A stretch of DNA of 64,000 bases from Acorus gramineus (GCA_030737835.1 CM060849.1:21374074-21438073); one strand, 5' to 3'; shown: positions 22,580 to 33,597, counted from the stretch's first letter. A program made the numbers and translations. The notes: generated by a model from the letters alone, not told the origin.

Positions 22580-23761
22580 TCAGCTCTGAGCAGGTGGCGC
22601 TGCTCCTCTTGCAGCATCAGGCAACCCTCCCCACCGTGCAGGAATTACGCCATTAGGGTTTGTGGAGGAAGCAACAACATTTCCATCTACAATGCTGCCA
22701 CTTCCATATGGATTCATTCCCTCCCCTCCTACAATAGGATTCATTACTTGTACAGGCTGAACCATAGGTCTTCCATATCCATCTAAATAACTTCCGCCTT
22801 GTTGCACGTAAGCAGCATTGGCATAGACACCACCATTGCCTGCAACTGGATAACCCGGACCTTGACCACCATACGTCGCCCCATAAGGGTTTGGCGCTAC
22901 ATAGATAATACCATGATTTTAAGGGGGGCAAAAGAAAGGAATAAATGTTAATCAGAGAAAGGGACAAGGGTTTACCGTGTGCCCTCTTCTCTACCATCAT
23001 CACCTCAGCACGCAGTTTCTCCCCTTCCCTCATCATTGAAAACAGATCCTTCTCCATTGTACGCATCTTGTCCACTAGATCTATATTTAAGCCTTTCTCG
23101 TATTCAAATGCAGCCCTTTATCGACAAGTAAAAAAGAACGGTCTCAGTCAAAGAATTTTTTGTTATCAACTATACAAGGGCTGATAAATTGGCATTATTT
23201 TCCTTACCGTAACTTTTGATGCTCTTGCATTAATCCATCAAGCTCTATGAGCATCTCAGGCAATTTTTTGACATCAGCATGGGCCTTTTGCAACTCCTCA
23301 CTTGCCTGCTGAATCTGGGAGGTCAACTCTTGTCTTGCAGACAACAGATCATTCAACTCCATATGTGCATGCCGAAGTTCTTCCCTTACTCCCTCGCTGG
23401 CGTGGATCTCAGCCTCCGCTCTTGCAATCTTCTCCAAGAGGCTTCTGATTTGTATCTCACTTTCAGCTTGAGTGGCCCCTCGGTGTGGCTGCAACCTTTG
23501 CATTTCTTCCTGGATGATGAGGAGGTCTCGCCTCAGGGTCACATGGGTTGTTGCCAGTCTCTGATTCTCCATCATAAGTTTCTCCATCTCCTTTCCTTGA
23601 GCAGATAGCTTCTTCTCAAGCAACTGAGGAGGTGGGAGAGGGTCCAAAAGGTGGTGAGACAATGAGGCTGATCCAGGAAATGGACCGTGACGCATCATAC
23701 CAGGAGCTTGAATCAGGCGCCCCTCATATGGTGATGGTGGTATGTGACCTCTTGAGGCCAT
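22580..23761 (-). CDS. FLX-like coiled-coil protein (FLC EXPRESSOR family)
   Basis: Three coding exons, minus strand: 23208-23761, 22976-23115 and 22580-22896, making 1011 nt and 336 residues. The N terminus MASRGHIPPSPYEGR and a Pro-rich segment lead into a long coiled coil (about residues 45-230). Family signatures are MMENQRLATTHVTLRRDL, SARQELTSQIQ, AFEYEKG, RTMEKDLFSMMREGEKLRAEV, and a Gly/Pro/Tyr-rich tail (PNPYGATYGGQGPGYP). Family knowledge: Arabidopsis FLX and FLX-like 4 work with FRIGIDA to raise FLC expression, while the other FLX-like proteins are less defined. Member-level orthology is not assigned. An upstream in-frame ATG at 23822-23824 would add 21 residues, but the family N terminus supports 23761. 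Sequence before the ATG looks like leader joined to a distal first exon. Confidence 0.93.
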
Positions 23762-26700
23762 GTGGTGCCCAGAGATGGCAATAACTAGAGAGAAGATGAA
23801 CAATCGTTCCTTTGGAAGAATCAAGTCGTGGTTCTAGGATCCTGCTGGTTTATCATGTGGGAAAACTCATAAGGAGAAATGTACTAAGTGATTTTCTTGA
23901 AAGATCAAAATCTCATAAGGGAATTTTTTACTAAAATGATTTGCTTGAAAGATTGACACAGTTTATATAGGGCCAAGGGTATGGCACCACGGCATCAATG
24001 GCATAAGCATATCAATTCAAATAGGGTGCACGAATAACTCAAGAATGATTTTTTTCTATTTCTGAGAAGTGAGAGGACTGGGGCCAAAATGCTAGGAAGG
24101 GAATTCTCTTGTCTTCCATAGAGCTAAAATAGTGAAATTAAAAAAAAAAATTACCTAGATCACACATTAGAAATGTGTCATAAAATGCATGGATAAATTG
24201 GCACATGCGTGTGGCACAACATCTCACAGAAGTACGAATTCATTAGTTATGATGTATATCATGCATAAAATAAGAGAATCATGAAACCCCCAGATTAAAG
24301 ATACTATAACTCATACACCAATATCACCAAAGGCAATGAGCCAATGATACACTACTTATTGCATATCAAACTTTCCCCTGTTACTAGGTGGGTACATCAT
24401 CACCGCCATCAAGCCTTTCACAAACATATAACAATCGGCATTATAAGACCTATCAAACCGTGGCTTCCTTCAAAGATCATTCCTGCTATGAGCATTTTTA
24501 TCTTTTATGTGCTTTCTTATCTCTTCCACAATCCTTTTACAGCCTCACTCTTCTTTATAGTACCTGATTATCCATTAGTGCCATCCATGCCTTCCATTGC
24601 ATGTATTCAGATAACTTACCTTGACTCTTTCCCAAGTTTATTCACTGATGAGGATAATACTATATTCATAGTCATAGCCAGAGGTAAATCTTCTTCCAAG
24701 TTTTTGCATATTTTCATCAGAAATGATACATTATCTTGCATGCATAGCAAATTAGAGCAAAACTTCATCCAAATTTTTGTGCCCTCACCAGGGAGTATAC
24801 CTTCTCTATTTGCAAAGAGCACAATTATAACAAGAATTGAATGCCGCAAGTTTGATTGACAGCGCTAAAATGTTGCACGGCCCCAATCCAAACATGTCTC
24901 TGAAACTGAGCTTACCAATGTGCTGAGAGACATATCATTGCAGTCAGGACTGAATTTTTTCGCAAGTAGTATTTATTTTTGAAAATTGCATTATTGAAAT
25001 TATTAGTGAAGCCTTCTTTACTGAGGAAACTAGAGGATAACAGAAATTCTCATGCCCATTTACAGCTTTAGGTGATTCTAAATGGCTGGTTGTATAAGGA
25101 GTTTGCCAGTCTGATGAGCAAAATGACACTCCAATTTTTTTTTTATCAAAAAATGACACTACATTAAAGTGTCTCGATCAGTTGACAACACTTGTTAGCT
25201 AACAAAACCAAGAGAAACCCATCCTCACATATGTACCCCGCAACAGCTAAGATTTTAAATCAAAATTCATTTTAACTAAGGAGAAAATCTAACATCTATC
25301 CAATGACCCAGATCAAAACCGTTCAAGTTCCATCACCCAACAAATTCCTTCTATTGGAATGAAATTATGTGCATCTTATCCATACCACAAGGAAACCCCA
25401 CAAAACTTGTTGAAGGTTCAAGAGACTCCTCCAAACATACCAAATCAATCTTCCAAAATTTGATGAATCTTCTCCTAGATGTCATAAATCAACTTCCTTT
25501 AGATCACTAAGTTTGAAAACCGTCCAAACTATTCCAACAAAATAAAACAGCAAGGGTCCTTAGATTTTACCTTCCAGTGACGATCCTCCTTCAAAAATCA
25601 AAATCTCTTCAAATACACCACATTTGAAGCTTAAATTTGAACTAGAGGCTCTTAACACATCAATATCTCAGCACATATTTGGTGGATCTTAAAATGATAA
25701 GCATAAACCTTATTAACACACTTTTATCACACCTAATCGCTCACTACACTACGCAGAACCACCTTGATTAGCCTTAATCGCCCTCTAATTAAATCATCAC
25801 TTCCTCTTTCAAAAAAAAAAAATTTAAATCAGCACCACTTCTAATCAAACCCATGTCTATTTATAGTGCAAGCCCTGCATCTTAGGCCCCCTAAAAACCC
25901 CTACACGTGCCCCTAATTGTGACACAGCATGCAGCAAAGAAGACTACCAAGTGGCATCACTGCCGCCAGCACATTCATTGATAATAATAGTTGGTCATGG
26001 CTTTTTCTTCACCAAATAATGAGGTACACAATTTATCTAAGGTATTTATTTATATTTGTTCGTATAGGGTTAGGATTTGTAAATTATTTTAGGGTTTAGG
26101 GTTTTGTATGAATTTCTACATGAACAATGGATTCTCATATTGTTTTTATATTTTCATATGATATCTTCTATTAGAATATGTTAATTAAGGTTGTCGGTAT
26201 TTGTTATTATGGTTGACATCACAAATTATGATCACTTTCGACGATGCACACATCGACATATGCACAAATCTGGTATTTATGCCATTATTAGCAATACAAA
26301 CAATAGACTTGTCGACATATACTTCATCTGTCGATGGTTGAAGAGTCATTACCTTCAGATAATAAGCAATGAATGAAATGTGGTATATCGACAGTTTCAT
26401 TGTCGCGTACCAAGTCAACCTATGACATTGCAAGTGTCGATACTCCCAAAATAAGGTGAACTATTTTTTTCCCACATTATTTTAGGATTTTATTGTTGCT
26501 TCAAATGAAGGTATTGTGGAAGTGGTTGATCAAACCGAGCTTTTTACAACATCTAAGGTGAGAATTGCAATCATCATTCTTATTTTTTGAAGATAATGTT
26601 TTATAATAATTTGATGAACGTCTTCCAAATTGATACCCATTTCTTCAAATGGTAGATAGAACGTGTTTGTTTCCGAGTGCCATCTCTCCACCATCGCAGA

Positions 26701-27201
26701 AATTCAAGGACAATTAATAGTCTTGAAACTGAACTTAGCCAACGGTAATAAGCATGAATCACTGACTATTATAAATTCAAAAACACATGTATACATATGA
26801 TCAAATCAATGAGTATCTGGTATAAAAATTGAAGGGGATATCAGATGTGGCTGCATTTCCAACAAAACCCAAAGTAAAGAAAAGAAGGTGTTTTAAAGAA
26901 TCAAAGGAGAACCCACATCAAGTATTCATGCATAGAACGATGAAACCCTAATTTTTATCAATCAAGAAAAACTCTTATTAGGCTGGCAATACAGACATTA
27001 CACACCAATCAAACATAAAAAAAAGTAAAAAAAAATAAAAAAACGAATTTTCAAATGAAGACCATCAAAATCAAGGATCCAATCAAAGAAACCCACACAC
27101 CAATCAAACAAAGAAAAACCATAATTTTCCAATCAAGTCCAACAAAATCAAGGATCAACCAAAGACACCCTTACAGCATTGACGACAGGGGCTTACTTAC
27201 C
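23762..27201 (-). other. probable leader intron and non-coding first exon border of the FLX-like gene
   Basis: A CT-rich, GC-elevated, non-AT-like leader ends in a strong donor CTG|GTAAGTAAG at 27201/27200. A candidate acceptor CCAGCAG|GATCC lies at 23842/23841, just upstream of the FLX-like start codon. The 3.36 kb between has no supported gene on either strand. The link is inferred from orientation, spacing and splice sites only. An unrelated minus-strand gene ending in this interval cannot be excluded. Confidence 0.45.
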
Positions 27202-27470
27202 AGAGGAAGACGAGGCGGCTCCACGAGAGGAGACCGCGCAATTGCCGCGTGTGCGGGCGGGGTTGCAGTGGAGGCCGTCGAAGGTGCTTTGGACGTCTTT
27301 AACAACCGTTCTGGGAGACGAAGAGGCGGAGATGAAGACGGGCGACGAGGGAGAGAATCGGGTGCAGGGAGACGATGGGGGCAATCTATTTCGAGAGAGA
27401 GATAACACGGGGGGTGTGAAAAATTTGTTTTTGATTAGGGTCTCTTTACGCGACCAAAAAGTGAGGGGCT

Positions 27471-27478
27471 TATTTATA
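27471..27478 (-). promoter_or_regulatory. TATA box upstream of the GC-rich leader (probable FLX-like promoter)
   Basis: TATAAATA on the minus strand, followed at the expected distance by a GC-rich, CT-rich leader (about 27202-27445) that ends in a consensus splice donor. This arrangement fits a core promoter for a minus-strand transcript. Confidence 0.5.
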
Positions 27479-27739
27479 TCATAGGAGGCGCAAATAGAAT
27501 CACACTACATATTGGTCAAGATTAGGGACAATGACCATAAGGCAACTCATGCATGACTTTGAAATCATACTAAATTAGCGTTTTGTATCGTGATTGTAAA
27601 ACTATTTTTTTATAAATTAAATCTAACTCTACATAAAATTATTTTCTTCTAAGTTTTTTCAATCGTAGTTTTAAACACTATTTATTTAAAATTTCTGTCG
27701 GTAGGAAACTGTAATTGTAAAAATGTTTGATTGCATGAT

Positions 27740-27976
27740 TATAGAATCAGCTTCCTACCAACGTAAAAGCTGTCTAATCGCATAACCAAACGCTACCTAA
27801 AAATGGGATCCCAAACATGGCCCCTGTTTTGCCAATTGTATCATTGGAAATCTGTGAAGTATAGAATCAGCTTCCTACCAACGTAAAAGCTGTCTAATCG
27901 CATAATCAAACGCTACCTAAAAATGGGATCCCAAACATAGCCCCTGTTTTGCCAATTGCATCATTGGAAATCTGTG
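27740..27976. repeat. 120-bp tandem duplication
   Basis: The block starting TATAGAATCAGCTTCCTACC at 27740 reappears at 27860, exactly 120 nt later, with only a few substitutions. Both copies include GTTTGGTTATGCGATTA (reverse strand) and a GGGATCCCAAACAT word. The first copy is the right end of a possible old MITE starting near 27574 (TTAGCGTTTTGTATCG). Confidence 0.9.
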
Positions 27977-28069
27977 CTTCACGGACAACCCAGTCGTGAA
28001 AAGGAGAAGGGCCATTAAGAGTTGAAAAAGAAGTGGGCACCGTATTTGTATTTCTAAGAAAGATTAATT

Positions 28070-29306
28070 GGGGCCGTTTGGTTCAGCGGAATGCTGATTT
28101 TAAGTGCTGATTCATAAATACAGATTATATAAGTTTTGATAAGTTTTAATCAGTTTAGAAAAAAAATTGTTTGGTTCAGCGAAAATTATAAGCATTTATG
28201 AAATAAGTATGTTTGGTTCACCACTTAACAGCAGTGCTTATACAAGGATATTTTTGTTTATTTTATAAGGGCTGAATATTATTTTGATGTTTGATTGAAT
28301 ACTTAAAATAAAGCTTGAATAATTGATTTTTACACAAATTTAAATTTGATATGAGTACCAATCTAGGGTTAAAGATGCTCTTAGGAAAAAAAATATGCAA
28401 AAAAAAATAAATTACAACACAAACAACTCCAAACAAACCTATACTTCATGAAAAAAAATACACAAAATAAATATAAAAAAAACAAAACAAATTCATGGCA
28501 CAAACAACTCCAAACAAACCTATGCATCAAATCGAACATATTCAAACCTGTTCAAACACAAACACAAATCCAAAGTTAAACAATTCCAACCTGTTCAATG
28601 ATATTAGTACAAAAATCAAACAATTCATAAACACACACACCACAATTCAGTGAAAACCCTTTCAATCAAACTTCGGATGCAGTCAACGTCGAAGGGGGAG
28701 ATGCAGGCGGAGGAGAGGAGGGGCTAGAGGTGGGTGGTCTCACGAGAGAGGAAGTTGTGGCCGGGAGGGGTGATTTAGGTGGACCTAGGTTTGGAGAGGA
28801 TCGCGACGGAGGGGTCGACCATGTCGATGCCGATCTTGTTCACGGTGGATTCTCCATCTAGGCTAGTGGTCCTGGTGAGCGGAGCACTACCTCGTCGAGG
28901 AGGGCATCGGACGGGGTGGCGGAGGAGGCGGTGTCACTTGATGCCAGAGTAGAGGACGTTGCGGAGGCAGTGAGGGGGATGAGCTCCGGGAGGTTCTTTG
29001 GGGGCTAGGGTTTCAGAACTATCGAAATGGTGTATTTGAAGAGAGAGAGGTGCAAAATTTTGGTTTATATGCCTGCGTAATATGTGGTTTTTAGAGGGAC
29101 ATACTTATCTTTTGGCAACTTGAGACGCGAAAGGAGGGAAAAAAAGTGTGTGACGGGTTACTGAATATTCAACACACATATTTGTAATTAAGGACTTATA
29201 TTCAATATTTTCTTTGCCCTCAACCAAACACACTTATTGCTAAAAAGAAATTATTTTCAGCTTTCAGCTAAATAAACACTGAAAACTGATTGAATCAAAC
29301 GGCCCC
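28070..29306. mobile_element. Tourist/PIF-type TIR element with GC-rich insert (Pack-type candidate)
   Basis: The left end GGGGCCGTTTGGTTCA and the reverse complement of the right end GGGGCCGTTTGATTCA match at 15 of 16 bases. TAA follows the right end directly, and TAA precedes the left end two bases out (TAA-TT-GGGG), as expected of the 3-bp TWA duplication of PIF/Harbinger elements. TTTGGTTCA words recur at 28076, 28172 and 28211. The centre (about 28680-29030) is GC-rich and looks like former host coding DNA: on the minus strand one frame reads GESTVNKIGIDMVDPSVAILS, but stops interrupt it. I do not recognise the source gene. Confidence 0.6.
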
Positions 29307-30264
29307 TAAAGATTTAAACAGAGAAATAGCATGCCCATTATTGCAATATAAATTTGAGTTTATTTCAGGACGAGAGGTGAATTGACATCAGGTTAACAAT
29401 CGATTATAAAAATACTTAAATCGTATTGTGGCGCCTTAACAACTTGTCGACGTGTGTCATAACCAACCATAGTTTGACAGGGTAAGACTTCAGTATAGAG
29501 GGTCAAACTTTTCAACTAGTCACAGTGATCAGTGAGGACAGATTATTCTTCTTATTTTGAATAATTGCTTTAAACTTTTAATAATGAGATTAGGCTAGAG
29601 TGATGCTTTTTTTTCTTAAATAATTGATTGCCTGTACGCTAGTTATATCAATTACCATATCACTTATTTCATATTTGAAAACTCCATTCTTTATACTAAG
29701 GTGCTGCATATGCTCTTTGGTTTAAATTCTAGATATCAGTACAAAAAATTCTACAGTGAAAAGGTATCACGTGATCTAAAGTGGTATGCAAGACAAAGGA
29801 AACTTCTCAAACGACATAAGAAAACATGTTGAATGTGCCGGAATTTTGTGACCAAAATACATAATTCAATTTTCTTTAATCACATGAGTTTTAGAGTTTT
29901 GGTGAAACCATTACATGTGTTTTAATTTGTGTAACCGAGCGTTTAATCACAGGCGTTTCACCAATTCACACTTTATATAACACCTTTGTGTCTATGTGAA
30001 TCGTTAAGGGTGAGAGAGTATTTATCTCTTTAGAATGTTCAACTTAGGGTTATGTTACCCATAGTATCACATAGACATGGGCGAAGCCATGAGTGGACTG
30101 GTTATTATTTCCTTAAATTAATTACACTTCACAATTAATTAAACTTGAGGTTACCTGAATCAGTTGAATTATCTGCTAAACAATTTTCTTTTATATTAAT
30201 GTTTTTCTACCATTCTTCAAGATAGGCTCTTTCGCATGTAAAGAAGAACTATTTATGTCTGACT
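29307..30264. other. intergenic DNA between two mobile elements
   Basis: AT-rich sequence with no supported gene, RNA or element boundary. Confidence 0.6.
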
Positions 30265-30444
30265 TGTTAAAGAGTCATTATTAGGATAATATTATATTTT
30301 TATTGTCATTATTGTGATATTATTAGTTTCCTAGTTTTCCTAGATTCCTTATCTGTATTTTAGGGTTTCCTCTATGTATCTATAAATAGAGCCCTTTGGC
30401 TCCTCTAATATAATAATAAGAATTCCCTTTTCTTTATTCTAACA
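30265..30444 (+). repeat. 5' LTR
   Basis: 180 bp, TGTTA...TAACA, with a CTATAAATAGAG core-promoter-like box. The primer-binding site begins at 30445. Confidence 0.95.
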
Positions 30445-30590
30445 TGGTATCAGAGCCTCCACCTCAAAAATCCTAGATCCACAAAAGCTTCTCTTTCTCT
30501 TCTCCGCTTCGATTGAAGAGTCTTCAATCGGAGCGGGGGAGGAATTTTGCTCGCGAGATCTAAAAACACCCCTTGGTATCTGCCCTTGCC

Positions 30591-30730
30591 GTCGCCGTCG
30601 TGCCCTTGCCGTCGTCGTCGTGCCCTTGCCGTCGCCGTCGTGCCCTTGCCGTCGCCGTCGTGCCCTTGCCGTCGCCGTCGCGGTCGTGCCCTTGCCGTCG
30701 CCGTCGTGCCCTTGCCGTCGCCGTCGTGCC
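30591..30730. repeat. 20-bp GC-rich minisatellite inside the LTR element
   Basis: Units of TGCCCTTGCCGTCGCCGTCG are repeated head to tail, then become irregular up to about 30800. Because 20 is not a multiple of three, each frame cycles through the same 20-residue pattern and stays open, which explains the long apparent frames on both strands. Confidence 0.93.
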
Positions 30731-31769
30731 GCTGCCGGCACCGTCACCGTTGTGCCCTTGCCGTCGCGGTCGCCGTCGTGCCCTTGCCGTTGCCGTCGCC
30801 GCCCTACCGCTGCTCGCCCAGCCCTGTCGCGCCCTGCTAGCCCTGCCCTGCCCGGTGCACAGCCCTGCCGCGCGCCCTGCTGCGCCCTGCCGCGCTCCCT
30901 GCCCGGTGCCCTACCGCGCCATGCCCTACCGCGCGGTTGCATCTGCCCGGATTTCCCGGGATCAGTCGCGCGGTTGCATCTGCTCGGATTTCCCGGGTTC
31001 TGTCGCGCTGATCCTGCCCAGATTTCCCAAGATCTGCTGGGACAGCTCCTACCAGCCTGTCTCGAGCTGTCCGGATCATCTCGCGCGTCCGACCCGGCAC
31101 CCAACCCGAGCGCTCCCAACATCCGACCCGGGTGCTCCCAGCATCCGACCTGGATCCGCGAACCCGGCCCGGGACGCGACCCGAGTCTGCCCTCCGGCCG
31201 CCCTCTGCCGCCTCCGGCCGCCCTCCGCTGCTGCAGGTGGACATCCGCCGCCTCTGGTCGCCGTCCGGCTCCTCCGGCCGCCCTCTGCCGCCTCCGACCG
31301 CCCTCCGCCGCCTCCGGCACCGCCTTGAGACTTCAAAATCACTAAATCGGTCATAACTTCATCTCCGAAAGTCCGATTAAGGTGATTCAGGAGTCCATTT
31401 TGCTCAATTTTTCATTCTCTATGCATCTGTGTGATTCTTTTCTTCATCCGAGATCTCTACGATCCTCCTCGCAGATTTGCACACCTCCGCGCATCTCCTT
31501 GCGGCATCGACCGCTCTCGCGCTCTTCGTGCAATCTCGCTACTTCTCTTGCTCCCTCTACGCATGTCTTCTTCTATGTGCGCTCTTTCTCTTTTCGCAGC
31601 ATTGCGGCCACCACACGCGCCTCTGCAGAGCCCTTACCGTGCCTTTGTTGCACCCCTGCCGCGCCTGCACGTGCCCCTGCTGCTCCTGCACGTGCTGTCG
31701 CCAGCCTTCGCCACTTTCTCATTTTTGTCCAAACTCTAAGGGTTCTACCTTTCAGAGTTTGGGAGGGGG

Positions 31770-31949
31770 TGTTAAAGAATCATTATTAGGATAATATTAT
31801 ATCTTTATTGTCATTATTGTGATATTATTAGTTTCCTAGTTTTCCTAGATTCCTTATCTGTATTTTAGGGTTTCCTCTATGTATCTATAAATAGAGCCCT
31901 TTGACTCTTCTAATATAATAACAAGAATTCTCTTTTCTTTATTCTAACA
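31770..31949 (+). repeat. 3' LTR
   Basis: 180 bp, 174 of 180 identical to the 5' LTR. The differences are transitions only, as expected from deamination of methylated DNA. Confidence 0.95.
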
Positions 31950-31954
31950 TGACT

Positions 31955-32490
31955 AATATAGATTTTTGTTTCATTTAAATTTAATATTCATTAAAAAAAT
32001 TCAGTATTAAAATATGATTAATAATATGCATACGCTAGTTTCTTATAAACAACAACTTTTTAGACTTATTATTCACCCATGTTCTACTCTATTTTCCATT
32101 TATTTTCTAACAAAACACGTGCATAACGTATTACCTAAACCACTACCAAAATAGTTGACCATGTAACGACGCATTGTACGTTTGTAACGCAACCGACCAC
32201 ACCATAAACAATCACAATATATATCGAACCACATGTATTGGACCCACATCACCTCCAATCAACTTAATTAATTTCATGTGAACCAGATTAACACGAAAGA
32301 ACAGTTAGTGCTCCACTATAGTAAGTGCTAAAAATGGGCGGCTTCAACAACTCCCAACGTGTCAAAATTTTTGCTACAGTCATACCATATAATAATATGA
32401 TGATGAGATTACAAGCACTTCCACTATATTTCCATGCAATCTCGACCACAAACAATGCCACCCAAGCTTTGTGAGAGTGCATGAAACCCT
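31955..32490. other. 5' flank of Gly-rich paralogue 2
   Basis: Intergenic, AT-rich, no gene supported. The last ~150 bp form the promoter region of the gene starting at 32607. Confidence 0.55.
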
Positions 32491-32496
32491 TATAAA
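32491..32496 (+). promoter_or_regulatory. TATA box of Gly-rich paralogue 2
   Basis: TATAAA in the context CCCTTATAAACCGG, 111 nt before the start codon, predicting transcription from about 32522. Confidence 0.6.
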
Positions 32497-32606
32497 CCGG
32501 GGGGACATCGGACCTACTCAGACATTCAAACCAACTCATAGAGTCAACCAAAGTCAAAGCTTCCTTAATTTCACTCAAAGTTCGAAGTGTTCACAAGTGA
32601 GTCACA

Positions 32607-33122
32607 ATGGCTCGAGTGATGATGGGTCTCTCTGTGGCCCTCCTCGTCGCGTCCTACACCATTGTGGTTGAAAGCAGGCTCGCCAGGAAGGACCTGGGCG
32701 TGGGCCTGGGTGGTGGTCTCGGTGTCGGTTTGGGCGGCGGAGTTGGAATCGGTTTAGGAGGCTCTGGTTCAGGCTCTGGGTCTGGGTCTGGGTCCGGGTC
32801 AGGTTCGGGTTCGGGTTCGAGTGCGGGTTCTTATGCCGGGTCCAACGCCGGGTCGGGCTCGGGCTCGGGGTCAGGCCGCGGCGAAGGGTACGGTGAAGGA
32901 CACGGTGAAGGCCGGGGTGAGGGCTCGGGGAGCGGGTCTGGGTCTGGCCATGGCGAGGGTTATGGGTCCGGGTCGGGCTCGGGCTCGGGATCAAGCCGCG
33001 GCGAAGGGTACGGTGAAGGACACGGTGAAGGCCGGGGTGAGGGCTCGGGGAGCGGGTCTGGGTCTGGCCATGGCGAGGGTTATGGGTCCGGGTCGGGTCA
33101 CGGAAGCGGACGAGGCAAGTGA
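32607..33122 (+). CDS. secreted Gly/Ser-rich repeat protein, paralogue 2
   Basis: A single exon of 171 residues. MARVMMGLSVALLVASYTIVVES is a signal peptide, followed by R-L-A-R-K-D-L-G, a Gly-Val/Gly-Leu stretch (about residues 31-52), a (GS)n tract and two 40-residue units rich in GEGYGEGHGEGRGEGSGSG. It ends GSGRGK. The DNA units at 32881 and 33001 are 120 nt apart and identical for 97 nt, so the duplication is recent or homogenised. The N-terminal third is shared with the genes at 12644 and 34569, while the repeats are not the same sequence. The same-strand neighbour at 34569 makes a local tandem pair. A structural wall or extracellular role is inferred from the signal peptide and composition only. 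Confidence 0.87.
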   Translation: MARVMMGLSVALLVASYTIVVESRLARKDLGVGLGGGLGVGLGGGVGIGLGGSGSGSGSGSGSGSGSGSGSSAGSYAGSNAGSGSGSGSGRGEGYGEGHGEGRGEGSGSGSGSGHGEGYGSGSGSGSGSSRGEGYGEGHGEGRGEGSGSGSGSGHGEGYGSGSGHGSGRGK

Positions 33123-33310
33123 ACGATCGCAATGTGTTGTTCCACGTGCATGGATTGCACTAGGACCTTTATGCATGTAATATAGATGAATAAATAAAAG
33201 AGTGATGATGTAACGTCGTTGTCAAATGGAAATGCTAGCATTCAACTCTATTTTCAATGATCAAATTCTATAGGCTATAGCTTGGATGCATTATTATTTT
33301 TTTTTGTTAA

Positions 33311-33540
33311 GGGTATGTTTGAATGTGAGATTAAAACACTGAGATTCTTAAAATCTTATGTTTTAAACTCAGCTTTTGAAAAACTATGTTTTATTATATT
33401 TTCAACCACAAGATTTTTTAGCCTAAAAAGGAAGACTGAGGTTTGAAAAGTTAAACGCTGAAAATATGTTTGGATTTGAAATTGAGAATTTTTAACTTTT
33501 CAAAAGCAGAATCTACCTAAACTCATATCCAAACGGACCC
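33311..33540. mobile_element. Tourist-like MITE, copy 1 (230 bp)
   Basis: Ends GGGTATGTTTGAATGTGAG and, inverted, GGGTCCGTTTGGATATGAG. Flanked by TAA on both sides (33308-33310 and 33541-33543), the PIF/Harbinger-type target duplication. The same length and about 80% similar in inverse orientation to the copy at 37748-37977. Confidence 0.85.
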
Positions 33541-33597
33541 TAAATCACATTGAATGCATGCATATCCAAACGGACCCTAAATCACATTGAATGCATG
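33524..33597. repeat. perfect 37-bp tandem duplication across a MITE edge
   Basis: Positions 33524-33560 and 33561-33597 are identical. The unit contains the last 17 bp of the MITE, its TAA and 17 bp of flank, so the duplication followed the insertion. Confidence 0.95.

Larger units (their letters stand above)
30265..31949 (+). mobile_element. complete non-autonomous Copia-type LTR element (TRIM/LARD-like), 1685 bp
   Basis: Two 180-bp LTRs (30265-30444 and 31770-31949), each starting TGTTA and ending TAACA, differ at six positions, all transitions. The 5' LTR is followed by TGGTATCAGAGC, the initiator-tRNA-Met primer-binding site of Copia elements. The 3' LTR is preceded by the polypurine tract GGGAGGGGG (31761-31769). 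The element is flanked by a perfect 5-bp duplication TGACT (30260-30264 and 31950-31954). Each LTR has a TATAAATAG box. The 1.3-kb interior has no gag or pol similarity and instead holds a GC-rich 20-bp minisatellite and other GC-rich sequence. It must have moved with proteins supplied in trans. Confidence 0.93.

Noticed and set aside
23762..23824. Upstream ATG giving an apparent hydrophobic N terminus for the FLX-like protein
   Set aside because: Family N termini begin with M-x-S/G-R/K-G-x-x-P-P, matching the ATG at 23761. The upstream part is probably leader.
30439..31354. Long overlapping frames on both strands (up to 293 codons) with Arg/Pro/Ala-rich translations
   Set aside because: They lie inside the LTR element and arise from the 20-bp GC-rich minisatellite and GC-rich sequence. 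No domain or conserved start is seen.
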